Source: Chloroflexota bacterium (GTDB lineage Bacteria > Chloroflexota > Dehalococcoidia > SAR202 > UBA826). Taken from it: a DNA stretch of 11,363 nt. Below the pieces are notes generated by a model. It searched no databases, was not told the origin of the DNA, and saw nothing but the letters and a program-made list of their open reading frames with translations. The stretch lies in the NCBI GenBank assembly GCA_002696685.1, contig NZSI01000026.1, positions 21,143 to 32,505 on the forward strand, given 5' to 3'. The position numbers and the translations under genes are program-made. Below are positions 6,662-11,363 of this stretch, piece by piece; within the stretch, counting starts at the first letter, position 1; the number at the start of each line of letters is the position of its first letter.

Positions 6662-7408
6662 TTGTCCAGCATAGAAATTGTTATACCAGTACTTAATGAA
6701 GAAAAGGCGTTACCAGTATGTATTGGTAAGTTGCTTCAGTTTTGCGAAAGGTATATGAGGTCATATGATTGGGAAATTACTATTGCGGATAATGGCTCCA
6801 CTGACGATACGTATTCTGTCGCATGTGCGCTATCAAAAAAATATTCGAAAATCCATGTATTCAGATTAACTGAGAAAGGACGTGGCCGAGCCTTAAAGTC
6901 TGCTTGGATGAAAAGCCAAGCAGACGTTGTTGCTTACATGGATGTGGATTTATCTACTGATTTGGCCCATCTGCCAGATGCTGTGGATCTTGTCACTTCT
7001 GGAGAGTGCTCACTATCAGTAGGTTCTAGACTCTGTAAAGGATCCCATGTAGCAGGCAGAACTATTAAAAGAGAAATTATTTCACGGTGCTACAGTATTC
7101 TATTCAGGGCGTTATTTTTTGTCTCGTTCAGAGACGCGCAATGTGGGTTCAAAGTTGTTTCTCGACAGGTTGTTAACAATGTAATTCCTCTAGTTAAGGA
7201 CACAGGTTGGTTTTTTGATACAGAGCTACTGATCATTTCAGAGAAAAATGGTTATAGCGTTTGCGAAATACCAGTTAATTGGACTGATGATCCCGATACC
7301 AGGGTAAATATCTTCAGAACGGCCTGGGATGACGTAAAAGGGTTGTTGAGGATTAGATTTGGTGGTCTCGCGGCTTCGCGTAAAACTCTATCAGGTAGGC
7401 CACGTTGA
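6662..7408 (+). CDS. Family 2 glycosyltransferase, polyprenyl-phosphate hexose synthase-like
   Basis: The 248-residue protein has a GT-A fold pattern: IVIPVLNEE (6-14) at the nucleotide-binding strand, ADNGSTDDT (42-50), and the metal-binding DVD (94-96) in MDVDLSTD. RDAQCGFK (157-164) and WFFDTELL (183-190) match the dolichyl-phosphate glucose/mannose synthase branch (ALG5/DPM1-like) of GT2. Those enzymes move a sugar from a nucleotide donor to a polyprenyl phosphate at the membrane. No C-terminal membrane helices are present; residues 143-155 are hydrophobic and may touch the membrane. TTG 6662 is used because the first strand begins at residue 4; TGAGGA (6647-6652) lies 9 bases upstream. 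It is probably co-transcribed with purH, yet has no evident metabolic link. The sugar and acceptor cannot be read from the sequence. Confidence 0.85.
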   Translation: MSSIEIVIPVLNEEKALPVCIGKLLQFCERYMRSYDWEITIADNGSTDDTYSVACALSKKYSKIHVFRLTEKGRGRALKSAWMKSQADVVAYMDVDLSTDLAHLPDAVDLVTSGECSLSVGSRLCKGSHVAGRTIKREIISRCYSILFRALFFVSFRDAQCGFKVVSRQVVNNVIPLVKDTGWFFDTELLIISEKNGYSVCEIPVNWTDDPDTRVNIFRTAWDDVKGLLRIRFGGLAASRKTLSGRPR

Positions 7409-7434
7409 TCTGACGGCTGGGCAGTTCTTATTAT
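7405..7434 (+). promoter_or_regulatory. Candidate promoter for the nicotinamide salvage genes
   Basis: TTGATC (7405-7410), overlapping the glycosyltransferase stop, and TATTAT (7429-7434) are separated by 18 bases. Four of six and five of six positions match the vegetative consensus. A transcript would start near 7441 and leave a leader of about 80 bases before the nicotinamidase start. The 111-base gap here is the longest after purF, which fits a separate transcription unit. It could be coincidental. Confidence 0.4.
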
Positions 7435-7458
7435 GTCATTGTCGTAAGGTAGAATTTG

Positions 7459-7510
7459 CCTAGAAAACGGCCTATAAGATGTCGCAGATGTTCTGCCGGT
7501 CTGTTCTAGG
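7459..7510 (+). promoter_or_regulatory. Inverted repeats overlapping the nicotinamidase ribosome binding site
   Basis: CCTAGAA (7459-7465) and TTCTAGG (7504-7510) are perfect 7-base complements. The right arm runs into the Shine-Dalgarno sequence AGGGGG (7508-7513) of the ATG at 7520. Inside, GCAGA (7484-7488) and TCTGC (7492-7496) form a 5-bp hairpin with a 3-base loop. CGGC (7468-7471) could instead pair with GCCG (7495-7498), which excludes that hairpin. The layout would suit masking of the ribosome binding site, but repeats of this size can occur by chance. Confidence 0.3.
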
Positions 7511-7519
7511 GGGATTAAG

Positions 7520-8044
7520 ATGGGAAATGCTTTGCTTGTAGTCGATATGCTTGTGGGGTTTATGGTTGAGGGACATAACCTGTATTGTGGGGATGAAAGT
7601 AGAGCTATTATCCCTAATATATGTTCCCTTATTGAAGATCATCAGTCCCGTGGCGACTCTGTAATATTTATTTGTGACAGCCATGAACTCGACGACTTAG
7701 AGTTTGAAATGTTTCCTGTTCACTGTGTTAAGGGAACGGAAGAATCGATGCTCATTCCCGAGTTACGCTTATATGAGGGAGAATTAATATATAAGACGAG
7801 ATATAGCGGGTTTTTTAAGACCGATCTTGACCAAAAACTTGCTGATATTGCTCCCGATCTAATTACAATTTGTGGGGTGTGTACTGATATTTGCGTTATG
7901 CATACGGCTGCTGATGCAAGAAATAGAGACTATAAAGTTAAAGTACCCGGCAACGCTGTAGCCTCATTTGATCTGAATGCCCATGAGACGGCTCTTGATC
8001 ATTTGGAAAAGATTCTTGGTGCTACTGTGATACGCTCAAACTAG
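7520..8044 (+). CDS. pncA: Nicotinamidase (isochorismatase-like cysteine hydrolase)
   Basis: Nicotinamidase hydrolyses nicotinamide to nicotinate and ammonia, the first step of NAD salvage through nicotinate. The 174-residue protein shows the catalytic triad of the family: Asp9 (VVDM), Lys92 (YKTRYSGFF) and the nucleophile Cys125 in GVCTDICV (119-126). The metal site that separates nicotinamidases from other isochorismatase-like hydrolases is also present: Asp53, His55 and His68 (DSH at 53-55, PVHCVKGT at 66-73). Length is slightly short but normal (about 175-215). ATG 7520 has AGGGGG (7508-7513) upstream. The next gene encodes the enzyme that consumes nicotinate, which strongly supports this call over a generic amidase. 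Confidence 0.88.
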   Translation: MGNALLVVDMLVGFMVEGHNLYCGDESRAIIPNICSLIEDHQSRGDSVIFICDSHELDDLEFEMFPVHCVKGTEESMLIPELRLYEGELIYKTRYSGFFKTDLDQKLADIAPDLITICGVCTDICVMHTAADARNRDYKVKVPGNAVASFDLNAHETALDHLEKILGATVIRSN

Positions 8045-8095
8045 GCTTGAAAGAAACTGAAATTATTCATAAATTCGATACGATAGGGTGACCAA

Positions 8096-9133
8096 ATGAC
8101 TTCTCCACAGTTTGAAATACGTCCCTCCGTCATAAGAGGTGATCCGGCAGATGAATACCTTCACTGGACGAAGGAGATTCTCCGTCTAGAGTCGAAAAAT
8201 CCTAAGGTTTTGATGGAGTTTTATGCTTCTAAAGGAGGAGTGATCTGTGGGATAGATGAGGCAAAGTCGCTGCTAACGAGCGTTTTGCCAAAAGTTGATG
8301 ATGAAGCTATAGCAAATGTCGACAATCTTGGAGATGATGTCCAGGTTTGGACAGTGTCCGAGGGGGATACATTTAAGGCTGGCGACACGATTTTAAGAAT
8401 TATATCTAGATATGCGTCGTTCGGGCTTTACGAAACTAGCATATGTGGAATTTTAGCCTCCTCCACAGGATGGGCTACCGCTGCGAATGAATGTGTGAAG
8501 GCTGCAGGCGACACAACTGTCATAGCTTATGGTGCTCGCCATATCCACCCCAATGTGGCCCATATTATGGATTATTCATCAATAGTTGGCGGTTGTTCTT
8601 CTGCATCGACTAGATTGGGCTCTAAACAGGCTGGCAGAAATGCTTTTGGAAATATGCCCCATACTTTGCCATTGATTTTCGGAGATACTGTTTCTGCAGC
8701 ACAAGCATTTGATCATCGTCTGGATATGGCTGTGCAACGTATTGTTCTAGTGGACACCTTTAGAGATGAGGTTGAAGAATCTTTAGGAGTTGCACGGGCT
8801 CTTCGTGAGAAGCTTCGCGGAGTTAGACTTGATACTCCAAAAGAGCGTGGAGGTGTCACGCCTATGATGGTGAATGAGGTTCGGACTCGACTAGATCAAT
8901 CAAATTTTAGACATGTGGAGATATATGTTAGCGGGGGCTTTAATCCAACCCGGATCAGACAGTTCGTGGAGGAACAGGTTCCTGTTAATGGTTTCATGGT
9001 GGGAAGCTATATCACTAGTGCGCCTCCGATTGACTTTACAGCAGACATACGAGAAATAAGCGATAATCCAGTGTCGAAGCGTGGAAGGTTGCCAGGGAGA
9101 GTCGATAACCCGGGACTTGAAAGGGTTATTTGA
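8096..9133 (+). CDS. pncB: Nicotinate phosphoribosyltransferase
   Basis: This enzyme joins nicotinate to PRPP to give nicotinate mononucleotide, the Preiss-Handler entry to NAD, usually with ATP hydrolysis. The 345-residue protein fits the shorter, archaeal-like (Thermoplasma-type) branch. The region around the conserved histidine reads YGARHIHP (145-152). Further family segments are GNMPHT (185-190), LVDTFRDE (218-225) and VSGGFNPTRI (278-287), the last at the phosphate-binding end of the barrel. ATG 8096 has AGGGTGA (8085-8091) upstream. It lies 51 bases after the nicotinamidase gene, and the two make one salvage unit. A quinolinate phosphoribosyltransferase is less likely, given the PHT and GARHxHP segments and the partner gene. 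Which family subgroup it belongs to is inferred. Confidence 0.9.
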   Translation: MTSPQFEIRPSVIRGDPADEYLHWTKEILRLESKNPKVLMEFYASKGGVICGIDEAKSLLTSVLPKVDDEAIANVDNLGDDVQVWTVSEGDTFKAGDTILRIISRYASFGLYETSICGILASSTGWATAANECVKAAGDTTVIAYGARHIHPNVAHIMDYSSIVGGCSSASTRLGSKQAGRNAFGNMPHTLPLIFGDTVSAAQAFDHRLDMAVQRIVLVDTFRDEVEESLGVARALREKLRGVRLDTPKERGGVTPMMVNEVRTRLDQSNFRHVEIYVSGGFNPTRIRQFVEEQVPVNGFMVGSYITSAPPIDFTADIREISDNPVSKRGRLPGRVDNPGLERVI

Positions 9134-9171
9134 TATAGGTATTTAACTCTTTTGGTTGGGTGATCCTTTCT

Positions 9172-9184
9172 GGAGTGACTTTTG
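9172..9184 (+). promoter_or_regulatory. Ribosome binding site supporting the GH32 TTG start
   Basis: GGAG (9172-9175) lies 6 bases before TTG at 9182. The next in-frame ATG encodes Met59, inside the catalytic NDPNG region, so it cannot be the start. The TTG therefore sets a 515-residue protein without a signal peptide. Confidence 0.7.
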
Positions 9185-10729
9185 GATAATAAACTAAATT
9201 TTCTACCCCCACAAACTGATTACACCTACTCTAAATTGGTTGATTTAACTGACTTGATACAAGATCCCCAGGTGGCTTACTTTGCAAAAGCACGTAAGAC
9301 ACTGGCTGGTGACCCCTATCGTCCCGCATTCCATTTCTCCCCGCCTCGAAATGTCATGAATGATCCGAACGGTCTCTGTCAGTGGAATGGCTACTATCAC
9401 TTGTTTTACCAGTACAGGCCAGGAGGGCATGACGATGTAGTGCATTGGGGCCATGCTGTGAGCAGAGATATGGTTCGCTGGAAGGACATGCCCATCGCGT
9501 TATATCCAGAAACAGAAAGAGACTGCTTCAGTGGGCAATCTTTGGTGGAAGATAATAGAGTTATCGCTATTTATCATGGTACTGAGTCCGGGAATGCAAT
9601 AGCCACTTCAACTGATCCTTTGCTTGTCAAATGGATTAAAAATCCCGATAACCCAGTGATACCCATTGTTCCGGTTGATAGTACTGGATATCCCTACAGG
9701 GTTTTTGACCCGTGTATTTGGAAAGAAGGGGAATATTATTTTTCACTATCCGGAACCTATCGCAATGGCGAGCGCAGTGTTGATTGTGAAGCAGTTGATC
9801 ATATTTTTCGCTCAAAAGATCTATCCGATTGGGAATATCTAGGGAGTATGCTGGAAAGTAGATTTCTGACAGAACCTGGTGAAGATGGTGCCGTTCCAAA
9901 TTTCTTGCCAATTGGTTCAGGAAAGCACTTATTCTTGTTTTTTAGCCACAAGCGCGCTAGTCAATATTTTATAGGCGAATATGATGAAGCAACCCATAAG
10001 TTTCATCCGGAAATACATGGAAGAATGAATTATGGCCCCCTTACAGTGGGGCGACTCCACGCTCCTTCTGCAACTATTGACGAGTCAGGAAGAATTGTTT
10101 CGATATACAACGTAAAAGAGAGTATTGAATACAGAGGATGGTCGGATATTATGTCACTCCCAAGAGTGCTATCTCTGTCTTCTGGGGGTGCTTTATCAAT
10201 AGAACCGGTGGAAGAGATAAACTCCTTGAGATCTAAACAGATTGATATTTCGGACAGGGATATTCCTGCCAATGAAACTGTTGATTTGAAAGGGGTGTTT
10301 GGCAACCAGATTGAGATAAATATCAAGTTGGATCCCGGTGAGGCGAGTGAATGCGGGATTTATGTTCTTCAGTCTCCTGATAAACAAGAGAGAACCCGCA
10401 TCTCGTTTATGCGTACAACAAATCGCTGGTCTAAAACGGATACTTTGCAAATAGATGCTTCTGAGTCATCTACTAGGAAAGATGTATTGGCCAGCCCTCC
10501 GGAGACAGGCCCTTTATTTCTTGGGTCAGATGAGGCACTTAATCTTCAAATATATGTTGATCGAAGCATAGTCGAAGTATTTGCTAATGGAAGACAGTGT
10601 CTGACCCTCCGCGTATATCCCGATAATGAAGCAAGTAAAGGAGTCTCCATTTTTGCTCGAGGTGGAAGAGCTCGTCTGCTCTCATTAACGAAATGGGATA
10701 TGGAATCTATCTGGTCTGAACTGATATAA
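9182..10729 (+). CDS. Glycoside hydrolase family 32 enzyme (beta-fructosidase-like), cytoplasmic
   Basis: GH32 enzymes hydrolyse sucrose, sucrose-6-phosphate or fructans with retention of configuration. The N-terminal five-bladed propeller starts with NVMNDPNG (57-64), giving the nucleophile Asp61, and continues with YHLFYQYRP (72-80) and HWGHAVSRD (88-96). The usual RDP transition-state stabiliser appears as VFDP (174-177, Asp176). The usual acid/base motif EC is replaced by GEDGAVPN (233-240), where Glu234 is the probable acid/base. The C-terminal beta-sandwich has the typical IYVDRSIVEVFAN. Length 515 is normal. There is no signal peptide or lipobox, so it should act inside the cell on imported sugars or phosphorylated disaccharides. 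The divergence of two core motifs makes the substrate uncertain. It is followed after 41 bases by an enolase-superfamily gene, which suggests a sugar-catabolic unit. Confidence 0.85.
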   Translation: MDNKLNFLPPQTDYTYSKLVDLTDLIQDPQVAYFAKARKTLAGDPYRPAFHFSPPRNVMNDPNGLCQWNGYYHLFYQYRPGGHDDVVHWGHAVSRDMVRWKDMPIALYPETERDCFSGQSLVEDNRVIAIYHGTESGNAIATSTDPLLVKWIKNPDNPVIPIVPVDSTGYPYRVFDPCIWKEGEYYFSLSGTYRNGERSVDCEAVDHIFRSKDLSDWEYLGSMLESRFLTEPGEDGAVPNFLPIGSGKHLFLFFSHKRASQYFIGEYDEATHKFHPEIHGRMNYGPLTVGRLHAPSATIDESGRIVSIYNVKESIEYRGWSDIMSLPRVLSLSSGGALSIEPVEEINSLRSKQIDISDRDIPANETVDLKGVFGNQIEINIKLDPGEASECGIYVLQSPDKQERTRISFMRTTNRWSKTDTLQIDASESSTRKDVLASPPETGPLFLGSDEALNLQIYVDRSIVEVFANGRQCLTLRVYPDNEASKGVSIFARGGRARLLSLTKWDMESIWSELI

Positions 10730-10758
10730 GCTTCAGTAAAAGGAACTAAATTTTCGAG

Positions 10759-10773
10759 AGAGGAAATGTAGTG
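10759..10773 (+). promoter_or_regulatory. Ribosome binding site and GTG start of the last gene
   Basis: AGAGG (10759-10763) lies 7 bases before GTG at 10771. The nearby ATG at 10766 is followed directly by TAG in its own frame, so GTG is the initiation codon. Confidence 0.75.
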
Positions 10774-11363
10774 AAAATAACAGACATCAAGGTTTATATA
10801 GTTTGGGAAGGCAGAAGAAATCTGTTTGTCCTCAAGGTGGAGGCTGATGATGGGGCTTATGGATGGGGAGAGGCTGGATTATCTGGCCGTGAACTTGCGG
10901 TAGAAGGAATGGTAAAGCATTTTCGGGAATGGCTGATAGGACGTGATTCTCGAAAAATTAGTGCTCTGTGGCAGGAAATGTATAGAGGACAGTATTTTGA
11001 AGGTGGCCGTGTTATAACTGCAGCAATCTCTGCGATCGACATCGCTTTGCATGATCTCAACGCTCGCCGCCTTGGTGTGCCTGTATACCAATTATTAGGA
11101 GGTAAGAACCGAGATTTTGTTCCATGTTTTGTAACATCCTCAGTTCCACCTGGAGATGGAATAGTAGAAAATGTGCAAAGCTTGATTTCAGATGGCTGGA
11201 AAGTGATTAGAACTGGTGTTGGGCATCCCAAAGAAGAAGATCCAATGCTTTTTGAACCCCGTGAGTCGATTGCGTTGACATCTGATTGGCTTGTGAAATT
11301 GAGGGAAGGTGTCGGTAGAGAACCGGTTCTGGGGATTGACTACCACCATAGATTATCAGTGGC
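10771..11363 (+). CDS. Mandelate racemase/muconate lactonizing-type enzyme, sugar-acid dehydratase-like (partial)
   Basis: Only the first 197 residues are in the window; the gene continues past the right edge. It begins with the capping-domain pattern of the enolase superfamily: KITDIKVYIV (2-11), GWGEAG (31-36), LIGRD (55-59) and a helix with AISAIDIALHDL (84-95), then VPVYQLLGG (103-111). The barrel domain follows, with the metal-binding Asp190 in GIDYHHR (188-194) and a histidine two residues later (His192). A D-x-H at this position is characteristic of the galactonate and mannonate dehydratase branches, which remove water from sugar acids. The neighbouring glycosidase fits sugar catabolism. 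The substrate cannot be decided without the C-terminal catalytic residues. The usual family length is about 380-410, so about half is missing. Confidence 0.85.
   Translation, partial: MKITDIKVYIVWEGRRNLFVLKVEADDGAYGWGEAGLSGRELAVEGMVKHFREWLIGRDSRKISALWQEMYRGQYFEGGRVITAAISAIDIALHDLNARRLGVPVYQLLGGKNRDFVPCFVTSSVPPGDGIVENVQSLISDGWKVIRTGVGHPKEEDPMLFEPRESIALTSDWLVKLREGVGREPVLGIDYHHRLSV

Noticed and set aside
7456..7478. TTGCCT and TATAAG as a promoter for the nicotinamidase gene
   Set aside because: The spacer is only 11 bases, too short for a vegetative promoter; the pair at 7405-7434 is better.
10857..11231. A 124-codon reverse-strand frame near the right edge
   Set aside because: It is opposite the clear enolase-superfamily reading frame, which has a good ribosome site and conserved motifs.
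1..11363. CRISPR arrays, tRNA or rRNA genes, insertion sequences, toxin-antitoxin or phage-defence genes
   Set aside because: I found no regularly spaced repeats, cloverleaf or T-arm pattern, transposase motif or defence-family protein; the genes are metabolic.

Overview
The window is a bacterial chromosomal segment in which every supported gene lies on the + strand with short gaps. I read eleven protein-coding genes, the last cut by the window edge. I see no rRNA, tRNA, CRISPR array or transposase. Most genes have a purine-rich Shine-Dalgarno site, and TTG or GTG starts are frequent: four TTG and two GTG among eleven. Gene content is compatible with a free-living heterotroph. The iron-sulfur type PurF, the PurN of the 'GGxGMYG' type, and the mix of opine dehydrogenase and enolase-superfamily genes remind me of uncultured Chloroflexota (SAR202/Dehalococcoidia-like). 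That placement is a low-confidence inference from family resemblance only.

Layout. Bases 1-261 are non-coding as far as I can tell; they hold four spaced GGATC repeats and a small inverted repeat. A 75-residue zinc-ribbon protein (262-489) and an opine-dehydrogenase-family oxidoreductase (516-1607) follow. A 240-base gap then contains the best promoter in the window (TTGACC, 17 bases, TATAAT) and a leader of about 140 bases with several inverted repeats. This precedes a purine block: purF (1848-3314), purN (3335-3964), purM (4036-5073) and purH (5110-6633). A family 2 glycosyltransferase (6662-7408) follows purH with a short gap.

After a 111-base gap with a plausible second promoter come a nicotinamidase (7520-8044) and a nicotinate phosphoribosyltransferase (8096-9133). 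These are two consecutive steps of nicotinamide salvage to NAD. The last part is carbohydrate-related: a cytoplasmic GH32 glycosidase (9182-10729) and the first half of an enolase-superfamily sugar-acid dehydratase-like enzyme (10771 to the edge).

How they work together. PurF makes phosphoribosylamine from PRPP and glutamine, PurN formylates GAR, PurM closes the imidazole ring, and PurH performs the last two steps to IMP. The other IMP-pathway genes are not here. PncA and PncB convert nicotinamide to nicotinate and then to nicotinate mononucleotide, again consuming PRPP. The GH32 and enolase-superfamily genes look like a separate sugar-catabolic unit. I found no evidence of a wholly new multi-gene system. 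The items most worth a second look are the non-coding ones (purF leader, pncA leader, GGATC repeats), the divergent GH32 active-site motifs, and the unexplained glycosyltransferase between the purine and NAD genes.
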